Origin: Polynucleobacter sp. MWH-S4W17
GTDB taxonomy: Bacteria > Pseudomonadota > Gammaproteobacteria > Burkholderiales > Burkholderiaceae
NCBI RefSeq assembly: GCF_018687535.1
Contig: NZ_CP061295.1
Coordinates: 496,001 to 560,000, forward strand
Reading direction: 5' to 3'
DNA: 64,000 nucleotides
Part shown: one piece after another, positions 50,718 to 58,926 of the stretch
Layout: each line of letters begins with the position of its first letter
How positions within the stretch are numbered: the stretch's first letter is position 1
Notes under the pieces: model-generated
Told to the model about the DNA's origin: nothing
Database searches by the model: none
Seen by the model: only the letters and a program-made list of their open reading frames with translations
Program-made: the position numbers and the translations under genes

Positions 50718-53700
50718 ATGATTTCATTTAAATTTATTTGCCCCAATATTAGGCTAACTTTAGTAATTGGCTTGCTGATGCTAGCTCTAATGCATGGAGC
50801 GCATGCAAGTTGCCCGAGTACAGGAACAATTAGTTCAAGTTGTACCGATCTTAACTGGAGTTCTGGGAATGTGACAATTAACACCGGCGTTTCAGTGACG
50901 TCTACTAGTAATTTTCCAATTATCGTCACTGGCGGTGGCTCTTTAGGTACGCTTACTAATAATGGCTCAGTAAGTGGGTATGGTACCTTTTATACCTATG
51001 GCGGTGCGAATATTACGGCCATTACCAACAATGGAACAATGACAGGCTCACAATTTGAGATATATAACTATTCTGGACCAATTGGAACTTTTACCAATAA
51101 TGGTACGTTGAATGGTGGATATGAAAATATTTATTTCTATGACTCGGTGGGTACTTTTGTAAATAATGGCACTATTAGCGGGGCAAGCCAATACGGCATA
51201 TTCAATTATGGAACTATTGGAAGCTTTACTAATAGCTTAACCATTAATAGCGGTGCTCATGCCATTGATAACCTCGGCACCATTTCATCCTTCGCTAATA
51301 CTGGTGCAATTACTGGCACATCAGATGCAATCAATAACAGCGGCACTATTAGTAACATCTCTAATAGTGGGGCTTCAGCTATCATCACCGGCGGAATAGT
51401 TAATAACTCTTCGGGAATAATTGGCGGCGCATCTCAAGCTTACGGTATTAGCAATACTGCGGGCGGTTCAATTGATTCAATTATTAACAATGGAACAATT
51501 AGCGGAAACTCTAGCGCTATTTATAGTAGCGGAACCATTGGATCTTTGGTGAATAACAGTGGGGGCGTAATTTCTGGGGTTGGTGCGGGAAGTTATGGTT
51601 TAAATATCTCAGGAAGCTTTAATAGTGTTGTTAACTATGGAAGCATTTCGGGGGAGGCCGGTTCTATATTGACATCTGGCACAGGTGGTAGTCGTAATAT
51701 TAGCAACTATGGATCTCTAACTGGCAACGTAGTTCTGGGAAATGCTGTATCAATTAGCAACTATGGATCTCTCGCTGGTAATGTGGTTCTAGAAAATGAT
51801 GCATCATTAACGGTTCTCGGAAACTCTAGTACCGTTAATGGCAATGTAGATGGAAGCTACTCTGGTGGTGGGGTCGTTAATATTGGTGATGGAACAACGG
51901 CCACCACATCAACTTCTTATGGACATTTCGGCTCCAACCATGCTTTATCTGCCTTTAATGTAAATTCTGGCGCTCAATTTATCCTATCCAATGACAATAG
52001 TATTGCTGCGAATGGTATTTCTGTTGATGGAATTTTGGCTGCTAGCGGCGCTTTAACTGGCGATGTAGTGCTGGGGAATTCAGGAACATTAACCCTTCTC
52101 GGAAACTCTAATGCGGTTAATGGCAATGTAGATGGAAGCAGTGCTGGTAGAGGGGTCGTCAATATTGGTGATGGAACAACGGCCACCACATCAACTTCTT
52201 CTGGAAATTATGGGGCAACCAATCGCCTATCCGCCTTTAATGTAAATTCTGGCGCTCAATTTACTTTATCCAATGGCAATAGTATTGCTGCGAATGGTAT
52301 TTCTGTTGGTGGAATTTTGGCTGCTAGAGGTGCTTTGACTGGCGATGTAGTGCTGGGGAATTCAGGAACATTAACCCTTCTCGGAAACTCTAATGCGGTT
52401 AATGGCAATGTAGATGGAAGCAGTGCTGGTAGAGGGGTCGTCAATATTGGTGATGGAACAACCTCCACCACATCAACTTCTTCTGGAAATTATGGGGCAA
52501 CCAATCGCCTATCCGCCTTTAATGTAAATTCTGGCGCTCAATTTATCCTATCCAATGGCAATAGTATTGCTGCGAATGGTATTACGATTAACTCTGGTGC
52601 TTCATTATATTTATTGGGCGCTCCTAGTCTTAGTGTTGCTAATGGAATTATTAATAGCGGAACGCTCAGTTTTTCTGGGGCGTCTAGCGGTACATCGATT
52701 CAGTCGCTATCTGGAGCGGGCGCCACTAATTTAGGATCACAAGCACTGTCCATCTCTAATGCTACAGGCAATCTTTATGGGGTAGTGAGTGGTAACGGTA
52801 GTCTCAATATCACCGGCGGCGCTCAAACCCTTTCTGGTAACAATACATTTACTGGTGGCGTACAAGTGCAGTCTGGCGCAGCACTATCGATTCCTGCGGC
52901 TAGCGTACTTGGCTCAGGTGCTTTATCGTTAATTGGTAGTAGCACTACACCAGCCACTTTAAATGTTACCGGTACTACTACGATCGCTAATGCGATTACT
53001 GTAGCTGGTGACCCAGTCTTTAATATCACCACAGGCACTACAACTACCGTTTCTTCACCCATTACCAATGGTGGTGTTGCAGGTGATGTAGTGGTTGCTG
53101 GCGGAGGTACATTAAACCTCACGGCGGCTAATACCTATACAGGTTTAACTAATATTGCTGCGGGCTCTACGATGGCTTTAACCGGTAATGGCTCAATTAC
53201 GCCATCCGTCTCAGTGACCAACAACGGCACACTCAATGTCGCCAGTAAGACGGGCAATGTGGCATTAGGTGGATCGTTTACCCAAACTTCAAGTGGTGGC
53301 TTGGTGATGGGCTTTAGTCCAACATCCAATCAACGGGTCACGGTTGCTGGAGCAGCTGCTTTAGCAGGTTCTTTGAACCTAGTTGCTAGTAGCGGCGCTT
53401 ACTCAGCAGGTAAATACACTTTACTGACTGCTAATGGCGTGACGGGAACCTTTGGAACCTTTAGCTCTAATTTAAATAGCTACACCAGTATGAGTTACTT
53501 ATTAAGCTATGACGCCAATGATGTGTACTTAAATCTATTCACCAATGGCCCCTCAGCTGCTAATACTCAGAGTTCTTTAGTCAATGCCTCACAAGCATTA
53601 CAAAGCACCTATACCTTGCAGAACTCAGTCTTAGTTAATAGCTTCTCCTATGACTGCACTGAGTTTGGGGCTAACGGTATTTGTATTAGTGCTGGCGGTC

Positions 53701-54500
53701 GCAATACTGCTGTGTCCGCCGCTAATGGATTAAACAACACCAGCGGTTTACTCATCGCCGCCTATCGCCCACACCAAAACTATCGTGTTGGCGCTTATGT
53801 TGACCAGAATCTCTCAGTGAATAATGCAGGAAGTACCGTTAATCTTGGCAACAACACCCCAGTCATTGGTGTGTTTGGTGCTTGGAATCAAAACTTAGAT
53901 GGCACCGGCACAGAAGTTAAAGTCGTTGCTGCTTATGGTCAAAAAAACACTACGATTAATCGCTCTGTTGTCGGTACAGGTGATACCGCTTCTGAAGCAG
54001 GTTCTGGCTCATCTAAGTTGAATAGCCAAGGCGCACAAGTAACAGCAAAGTATGGCTTTGCTGTTCTGCCTGAAGTGATTCTGTCTCCCTATACTGGTAT
54101 CCGTTACAGCCAGAATAATATGGGTGGCTATACCGAAGGCACCTCAAGCACCGTTACAGCTCCATTAACCTACAGTGCACTTAACACCAATGCGACAACT
54201 GCTTTAGCTGGGCTAGGGGCGTCGTATCACTTCATTCCAAAAGCCATGGTATTTGCTAGTGCTGGTGTAGAAACTGACACCAATACCGCTAACGGAACTT
54301 ACTCTGCTACTGGTGTTACCGGCCTAACTCCGATTAACTTCAACGCCAATCCAGTCAAGACTCGTCCAACAGCAACCTTAGGTGCTTACTATGATGTTGA
54401 GAAGAATCAACGCGTAGGCGTTACGGGAATCTATCGTCAAGAGCCCTATCAAGGCGTATCAACCACTTCAGTGATGGCGACTTATATGATTGGTTTATAG
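50718..54500 (+). CDS. Large autotransporter with tandem-repeat beta-helix passenger
   Basis: The 1260-residue product starts at ATG 50718, which gives a signal peptide (MISFKFICPNIRLTLVIGLL...AHAS). Earlier starts at 50661 and 50676 only add a non-signal-like extension. The passenger begins with many short TNNGT/NNGTISG-type repeats (about residues 50-370), as in beta-helices. Three 94-residue tandem units follow, then two autotransporter-associated repeats (LSGNNTFTGGVQV, LTAANTYTGLTNI). The last about 310 residues form a beta-domain sharing long blocks with the pepsin autotransporter (ISAGGRNTAVSAANGLNNTS). The protein ends in YMIGL, not the usual aromatic residue. Function, perhaps adhesion, is unknown. 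Confidence 0.85.
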   Translation: MISFKFICPNIRLTLVIGLLMLALMHGAHASCPSTGTISSSCTDLNWSSGNVTINTGVSVTSTSNFPIIVTGGGSLGTLTNNGSVSGYGTFYTYGGANITAITNNGTMTGSQFEIYNYSGPIGTFTNNGTLNGGYENIYFYDSVGTFVNNGTISGASQYGIFNYGTIGSFTNSLTINSGAHAIDNLGTISSFANTGAITGTSDAINNSGTISNISNSGASAIITGGIVNNSSGIIGGASQAYGISNTAGGSIDSIINNGTISGNSSAIYSSGTIGSLVNNSGGVISGVGAGSYGLNISGSFNSVVNYGSISGEAGSILTSGTGGSRNISNYGSLTGNVVLGNAVSISNYGSLAGNVVLENDASLTVLGNSSTVNGNVDGSYSGGGVVNIGDGTTATTSTSYGHFGSNHALSAFNVNSGAQFILSNDNSIAANGISVDGILAASGALTGDVVLGNSGTLTLLGNSNAVNGNVDGSSAGRGVVNIGDGTTATTSTSSGNYGATNRLSAFNVNSGAQFTLSNGNSIAANGISVGGILAARGALTGDVVLGNSGTLTLLGNSNAVNGNVDGSSAGRGVVNIGDGTTSTTSTSSGNYGATNRLSAFNVNSGAQFILSNGNSIAANGITINSGASLYLLGAPSLSVANGIINSGTLSFSGASSGTSIQSLSGAGATNLGSQALSISNATGNLYGVVSGNGSLNITGGAQTLSGNNTFTGGVQVQSGAALSIPAASVLGSGALSLIGSSTTPATLNVTGTTTIANAITVAGDPVFNITTGTTTTVSSPITNGGVAGDVVVAGGGTLNLTAANTYTGLTNIAAGSTMALTGNGSITPSVSVTNNGTLNVASKTGNVALGGSFTQTSSGGLVMGFSPTSNQRVTVAGAAALAGSLNLVASSGAYSAGKYTLLTANGVTGTFGTFSSNLNSYTSMSYLLSYDANDVYLNLFTNGPSAANTQSSLVNASQALQSTYTLQNSVLVNSFSYDCTEFGANGICISAGGRNTAVSAANGLNNTSGLLIAAYRPHQNYRVGAYVDQNLSVNNAGSTVNLGNNTPVIGVFGAWNQNLDGTGTEVKVVAAYGQKNTTINRSVVGTGDTASEAGSGSSKLNSQGAQVTAKYGFAVLPEVILSPYTGIRYSQNNMGGYTEGTSSTVTAPLTYSALNTNATTALAGLGASYHFIPKAMVFASAGVETDTNTANGTYSATGVTGLTPINFNANPVKTRPTATLGAYYDVEKNQRVGVTGIYRQEPYQGVSTTSVMATYMIGL
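51810..52583 (+). repeat. 282-bp tandem repeat inside autotransporter
   Basis: Units run 51810-52091, 52092-52373 and a partial third to 52583, all in frame (94 codons). Units 2 and 3 differ at only a few bases over 200 bp, while unit 1 is more diverged. Each carries GNVDGS, VVNIGDGTT and LSAFNVNSGAQF. Confidence 0.9.
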
Positions 54501-54523
54501 GTAATACATTGGCTTTAAACAAG

Positions 54524-54553
54524 AACCTGCTTGATGGATTAAGCAGGTTTTTT
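54524..54553 (+). terminator. Rho-independent terminator of the second autotransporter
   Basis: A perfect 9-bp stem (AACCTGCTT with AAGCAGGTT) has an 8-nt loop and six Ts. It lies 24 bp after the stop codon. Confidence 0.88.
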
Positions 54554-54574
54554 GTTATCTGTGACTGTCTCAAA

Positions 54575-54670
54575 TGGGTCGATAGGAGTCATTCAAAGAC
54601 CAACGGATCGTTGGTCCGCTGCTCTGGAGTGCCGAATGACCGTTATCGGCCAATAAGAGGCGGTAGTGCC
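54575..54670 (+). repeat. Dispersed intergenic repeat, copy 4
   Basis: This stretch contains GGGTCGATAGGAGTCATTC, an inverted repeat ACCAACGGATCGTTGGT and GACCGTTATCGGCCAATAAG. It is the longest member of the family seen here. It lies between a terminator and the 3' end of the MerR-type gene. Confidence 0.45.
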
Positions 54671-54679
54671 ACCTCTTTT

Positions 54680-55078
54680 TTACTTCACGGGTAGCGATAA
54701 TTTATTTAAGATCCCGCAGTGTGCTGAGTCCTGATTCGCATGACATTGTTTTCTGAGCAGCTTTAATTGTCGTTCAAGTTGGCGTAGCTCATTAATTCGA
54801 TTGCTTACACCTTCAATATGGGCATCAAGCAATTCATTTACTGCATCACAGTTTTCATCGGGCAAATCTTTTAAGCGAAGTAATTGACGAATTTCACTTA
54901 AGGTCATGTCCAGCGAGCGGCAGTGGCGAATAAATGTAAGGCGTTGCAGGTGCTGATCCCGGTAGATTCGGAAGTTACCCTCAGATCGAGCCGGTTTTGC
55001 TAACAAACCCTCTTGCTCATAAAACCGAATAGTTTCCACTTGAGTGCCTGTGGCTGTTGCTAGTTCACCAATTCTCAT
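54680..55078 (-). CDS. cadR: MerR-family heavy-metal regulator (CadR/PbrR-like)
   Basis: The 132-residue dimeric regulator has the MerR helix-turn-helix at residues 1-40 (MRIGELATATGTQVETIRFYEQEGLL), a coiled-coil dimer helix and a C-terminal metal site. Cysteines lie at about position 78 (ENCDAVNEL), 113 and 121 (CHANQDSAHC). This spacing matches the Cd(II)/Pb(II)-responsive CadR/PbrR group better than CueR or ZntR. It is divergent from cadA and probably activates the shared promoter upon metal binding. Confidence 0.85.
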   Translation of the reverse strand: MRIGELATATGTQVETIRFYEQEGLLAKPARSEGNFRIYRDQHLQRLTFIRHCRSLDMTLSEIRQLLRLKDLPDENCDAVNELLDAHIEGVSNRINELRQLERQLKLLRKQCHANQDSAHCGILNKLSLPVK

Positions 55079-55114
55079 TTGACCTCCAAGTTTTTACATT
55101 TTTATTCTAATCCC

Positions 55115-55145
55115 TTGACTCTATAGTTACTATAGGTTGTTAAAT
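55115..55145 (+). promoter_or_regulatory. MerR-type operator/promoter of cadA
   Basis: A -35 TTGACT (55115-55120) and a -10 TTAAAT (55140-55145) are separated by 19 bp, the long spacer that MerR-family activators untwist. The spacer contains the dyad CTATAG-TTA-CTATAG (55121-55135). It lies between cadR and cadA, reading towards cadA. Confidence 0.85.
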
Positions 55146-55176
55146 GTTCTATGTCTTCATCATTTAGGTTTCCGCT

Positions 55177-57357
55177 ATGAGCGAATGCAATACCTCCTGT
55201 AGTTGTTCTGCATCAACTCCTGTGACAAAGGCTTCTGAGATGCCGAGCAAGAATAAGGCCATCTATCGCATTGAAAATATGGACTGTCCAACTGAAGAGG
55301 CGCTTATTCGCAAAAAGCTAGCGAGTGTAAGCGGCATTGAGTTGCTGGACTTTAACTTAATGCAAAGGATGCTCACGGTTGGTCACAATCTCAACTCACT
55401 TGACGCTATCGAGTCCGCTTTGGGTTCAATTGGAATGCAGGCGGTGCTACAAAGTGGTGAGACTTCTACAAAGGACAGCTCGATTGAGCCTATACCTAAA
55501 ACAAATTGGTGGCCATTGGCTGTTGCAGGTATCACTGCAACCTTGGCTGAAATCATGGAATTGCTGCAACTTGGTAATCAGTGGATTGTCATTGCTCTAG
55601 TAATCGCCTCAATTGCTTCAGGGGGCCTTACCACTTATAAAAAGGGCTGGATTGCATTAAAGAATAGCAATCTCAACATCAATGCCTTAATGTCAATTGC
55701 AGTCACAGGCGCGATGGCGATTGGAAGTTGGCCAGAAGCCGCCATGGTGATGTTCTTATTTACTCTAGCTGAAGTAATTGAAGCCAAGTCATTAGATCGT
55801 GCTCGTAATGCGATTCGTGGCTTATTAGACCTCACCCCTGAAACCGCAACCGTTCAGCAAGCCGATGGCTCTTGGGCGCTAACGGATGTAAAGGCTATCG
55901 CTTTAGGTGCTTTAGTTCGAGTGCGTCCTGGAGAGCGAATAGCTTTAGACGGCATATTAATAAGTGGTAACTCGGCAGTAAATCAAGCGCCAATTACGGG
56001 TGAGAGCCTACCCGTCGATAAGATAGTTGGCGATGAGGTATTTGCAGGAACGATCAATGAGACGGGATCATTCGAATACAAAGTTACTGCAGAAGCGACT
56101 CATTCAACGCTAGCTCGAATTATTCATGCAGTAGAAGCAGCGCAAGGAAGTCGTGCGCCCACCCAGCGTTTTGTTGATCAATTCGCCAAGATCTATACGC
56201 CAGCTGTTTTTTTGCTTGCGGTGTTAGTCGCTGTTTTGCCTCCATTGTTAATGGCGCAGTCATGGCAGGAATGGATCTATAAAGCATTAGTCATGTTAGT
56301 GATTGCCTGCCCTTGTGCTTTGGTGATCTCAACACCTGTAACGATTGTGAGTGGCTTAGCAGCCGCTGCAAGAAAAGGCATCTTAATTAAAGGAGGTGCT
56401 TTTTTAGAAGCAGGCCGGAGCATGAAGGTCTTGGCAGTAGATAAGACAGGGACCCTCACCTACGGGAAGCCTGCACAAACGGACTTTTTTGCATTAAGTG
56501 GCAATGACAAGCATATTCACGAAATTGCCATCAGTCTTGCAGCACGATCTGATCATCCCGTATCTCTAGCAATTGCCCATGCTAATCAAGAGCAAAAGAA
56601 TGATTTAAAGACTGTAGATAGCTTTGAGGCGATTCTGGGTCGCGGTGTCAAAGGCGTTATTGAGGGTAATTTGTATTACCTTGGCAATCATCGACTGATT
56701 GAAGAATTGAGTTTGTGCTCTGATGATATTGAGAATCGTTTATTACCACTAGAGCAGCAAGGCAAAACGGCCGTATTGCTTACCAACCAAACAGAGGTTT
56801 TAGCCATTATTGCGGTAGCCGATACTGTTAGAGAAACAAGCAAGCAGGCTATTGATGAGCTTCACCAATTAGGTGTGACTACCATCATGCTCACTGGTGA
56901 CAATGAGCATACCGCCAAGGCAATAGGTAAGCAGGTGGGTGTCGATGAGATTTTGGGTAATTTATTGCCTGAAGATAAGCTCAAAATAATTGACAGTCGC
57001 CTAAAAAAGGATCCCAATGTAAAGGTAGGCATGGTTGGAGATGGCATTAATGATGCCCCTGCTTTAGCAAGAGCAAGTATTGGATTTGCGATGGGGGCGG
57101 CTGGAACCGATACTGCGATAGAGACTGCTGATGTTGCGCTAATGGATGATGATTTACGCAAGATTGCTACCTTTATTCGGCTATCCAAATCAACCGCTCT
57201 AATTCTGACTCAAAACATTGTTCTTGCTCTAGGCATTAAGGCTATCTTCCTTGTGCTTACCTTTACAGGGCAAGCCACGATGTGGATGGCGGTATTTGCG
57301 GATATGGGTGCGAGCTTGCTAGTAGTGGCAAATGGATTGCGGTTATTAAGAAGCTAG
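55177..57357 (+). CDS. cadA: Cd/Zn/Pb-exporting P1B-type ATPase
   Basis: The 726-residue inner-membrane metal pump has a Cys-rich N-terminus (ECNTSCSCSAS) and a heavy-metal-associated domain with IENMDCPTEEALI. These precede the membrane helices. The transmembrane CPC motif is in IACPCALVIST (about 376), the phosphorylated aspartate in DKTGTLTYG (about 423), with TGES (about 274), a SDHP-type HP motif and GDGINDAPAL. The set fits CadA/ZntA-type (Zn, Cd, Pb) rather than copper ATPases. It is under the MerR-type promoter. A gene for a Met-rich protein follows. Confidence 0.93.
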   Translation: MSECNTSCSCSASTPVTKASEMPSKNKAIYRIENMDCPTEEALIRKKLASVSGIELLDFNLMQRMLTVGHNLNSLDAIESALGSIGMQAVLQSGETSTKDSSIEPIPKTNWWPLAVAGITATLAEIMELLQLGNQWIVIALVIASIASGGLTTYKKGWIALKNSNLNINALMSIAVTGAMAIGSWPEAAMVMFLFTLAEVIEAKSLDRARNAIRGLLDLTPETATVQQADGSWALTDVKAIALGALVRVRPGERIALDGILISGNSAVNQAPITGESLPVDKIVGDEVFAGTINETGSFEYKVTAEATHSTLARIIHAVEAAQGSRAPTQRFVDQFAKIYTPAVFLLAVLVAVLPPLLMAQSWQEWIYKALVMLVIACPCALVISTPVTIVSGLAAAARKGILIKGGAFLEAGRSMKVLAVDKTGTLTYGKPAQTDFFALSGNDKHIHEIAISLAARSDHPVSLAIAHANQEQKNDLKTVDSFEAILGRGVKGVIEGNLYYLGNHRLIEELSLCSDDIENRLLPLEQQGKTAVLLTNQTEVLAIIAVADTVRETSKQAIDELHQLGVTTIMLTGDNEHTAKAIGKQVGVDEILGNLLPEDKLKIIDSRLKKDPNVKVGMVGDGINDAPALARASIGFAMGAAGTDTAIETADVALMDDDLRKIATFIRLSKSTALILTQNIVLALGIKAIFLVLTFTGQATMWMAVFADMGASLLVVANGLRLLRS

Positions 57358-57398
57358 GTGTTAGTTCATATCAAGCAGTTAACTCAAGGATTACTAAA

Positions 57399-57911
57399 AT
57401 GAAAAAGCTAGGATGGGTTGCGATTTTAAGTTTAGGTGTTTTACTAAGTGCGCCCGTTTTGGCGCAAACAGCAGGGGCGGGCACTAAGGCCTCACAGACA
57501 CAACAAAAAAATGTTGATGTAGCGGAGTTTGATAAGCAAGCCGCTCAAATTCAAGAGAACTTTAAAAAGATGCAACAGCAGATGGATCAGATCCGTGCAA
57601 CTCAAGATCCGCAAGAAAGGCAAAAGCTGATGCAGGCTCACTGGAGCACAATGCAGGGCAACATGAATATGATGCAAGGCATGTGGGGTTCGGGAATGAT
57701 GGGTTGTTGTGGTGGTAACGGCGGCATGATGGGTGGACACATGATGGGTCCAATGATGGGTTGGAATGGTATGGGCCCCTATTACTCTAAATTAACACCT
57801 GAGCAGTTAAAGCAACGCCAATACATGATGGATCAATACATGGGTATGCAGCAGAACATGATGAACCAAATGATGCAGCAGAACTATATGTGGATGGATC
57901 GGTCAAGGTAG
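57399..57911 (+). CDS. Secreted methionine-rich protein, probable metal binder
   Basis: The 170-residue protein starts at ATG 57399, with AAGGA eight bases upstream; the longer frame from 57282 lies inside cadA. A signal peptide ends at PVLAQ. The mature protein has a helical Gln/Lys part and then about 25 methionines within 110 residues, arranged as MM pairs with GG, H and CC (GMMGCCGGNGGMMGGHMM). Such Met/His/Cys clusters bind soft metals like Cu(I), Ag(I) or Cd(II). It lies 41 bp after cadA and is probably co-transcribed. No named family is recognised with confidence. Confidence 0.8.
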   Translation: MKKLGWVAILSLGVLLSAPVLAQTAGAGTKASQTQQKNVDVAEFDKQAAQIQENFKKMQQQMDQIRATQDPQERQKLMQAHWSTMQGNMNMMQGMWGSGMMGCCGGNGGMMGGHMMGPMMGWNGMGPYYSKLTPEQLKQRQYMMDQYMGMQQNMMNQMMQQNYMWMDRSR

Positions 57912-57960
57912 TAACACACTAGGGGGATGAGTTACTAGACTTGTCCTCCAAGGTCTCCCT

Positions 57961-57980
57961 TGGGTCGAAAGCAGACATTG
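57961..57980 (+). repeat. Dispersed intergenic repeat, copy 5
   Basis: TGGGTCGAAAGCAGACATTG resembles the GTCGAWAG and CAGACATTC parts of the copies at 50469-50530 and 54575. It lies between two convergent genes. Confidence 0.4.
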
Positions 57981-57992
57981 AAAAATACTATT

Positions 57993-58820
57993 TCACCCTA
58001 GTATCGTTTTATCCGATTTGATTGCTTGTAATACTGTTGTAGCAATTTCCTCAATGGATTTGCTTGTAGTGAGCACCCAAGGAATAGATTGTTTTTTCAT
58101 CATCGCCGTCGCTTCGTTAATTTCATAACGGCAGTTTTCGAGCTTGGCGTAGTTACTACCAGGTCTGCGCTCATTACGAATCTCTGAGAGTCGTTCAGCA
58201 TCAATCATTAAGCCAAAGATTTTTTGACGGTAAGGCACCAGATCTTTTGGGAGCTGTCCTCGTTCAAAGTCTTCTGGAATGAGTGGGTAGTTAGCTGCTT
58301 TGAGCCCATACTGCATAGCCAGGTAAAGACTGGTTGGCGTCTTGCCAACCCGGGAGATGCCAATCAGAATGACATCGGCTTCAGCCAGGTTTTGATTGGA
58401 TTGACCATCATCATGGGCCAAGGAATAGTTAATGGCCTCAATCCGGTTCTTATAGGCCTCGGTATCGGCATTATGGTGAAGGCGGTTCATGGCATGGGTG
58501 GATTTCATGCCTAAAGCCTCCTCTAGAGGGGCTACGAAGGTCTGAAACATGTCCAAAATAAGGCCATTTGCCTTGGCCACGATTGCATTGAGCTCGGAGT
58601 TCACCAAAGTGGTGAAAACGATGGGTTGCACCCCATATTTAGTAGCCGCTTGATTGACGCTGCTAACGGCATCGTAGGCCTTATCGACGCTATCCACAAA
58701 AGGCACTCGAATATGCTTAAAAGTAGCCTCAAATTGGGCCAAAATCGACTGGCTGAAGTTCTCGGCAGTAATGCCGGTGCCGTCAGAGACAATAAAAACA
58801 ATGCGGGTTTCGTTGGACAT
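57993..58820 (-). CDS. ppsR: PEP synthase regulatory protein (kinase/pyrophosphorylase)
   Basis: The 275-residue DUF299 protein inactivates PEP synthase by ADP-dependent phosphorylation and reactivates it by phosphate-dependent removal. It shows VFIVSDGTGITAENF at the N-terminus and the P-loop-like GISRVGKTPTSLYLAMQYG (about 153-171), with NYPLIPEDF. It is divergent from its target gene ppsA, with 106 bp between, an arrangement that supports the call. Confidence 0.95.
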   Translation of the reverse strand: MSNETRIVFIVSDGTGITAENFSQSILAQFEATFKHIRVPFVDSVDKAYDAVSSVNQAATKYGVQPIVFTTLVNSELNAIVAKANGLILDMFQTFVAPLEEALGMKSTHAMNRLHHNADTEAYKNRIEAINYSLAHDDGQSNQNLAEADVILIGISRVGKTPTSLYLAMQYGLKAANYPLIPEDFERGQLPKDLVPYRQKIFGLMIDAERLSEIRNERRPGSNYAKLENCRYEINEATAMMKKQSIPWVLTTSKSIEEIATTVLQAIKSDKTILG

Positions 58821-58926
58821 GGATTTGGCTTAAAAGTCAGGGTCAGCACTACAATAGAGTCATATTAAAGCACGCCCCCTTTAGGGTGGCCGCTACACCA
58901 GTTTCCTTATCTTTTGAGAGTATTTT

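Noticed and set aside
51810-52583. Tandem repeats as a possible CRISPR array
   Set aside because: Units are 282 bp, in frame and coding, without spacers or nearby cas genes.
54509-54694. 61-codon open frame after the second autotransporter
   Set aside because: It begins inside the terminator region and covers the dispersed repeat; no start signal or protein character is seen.
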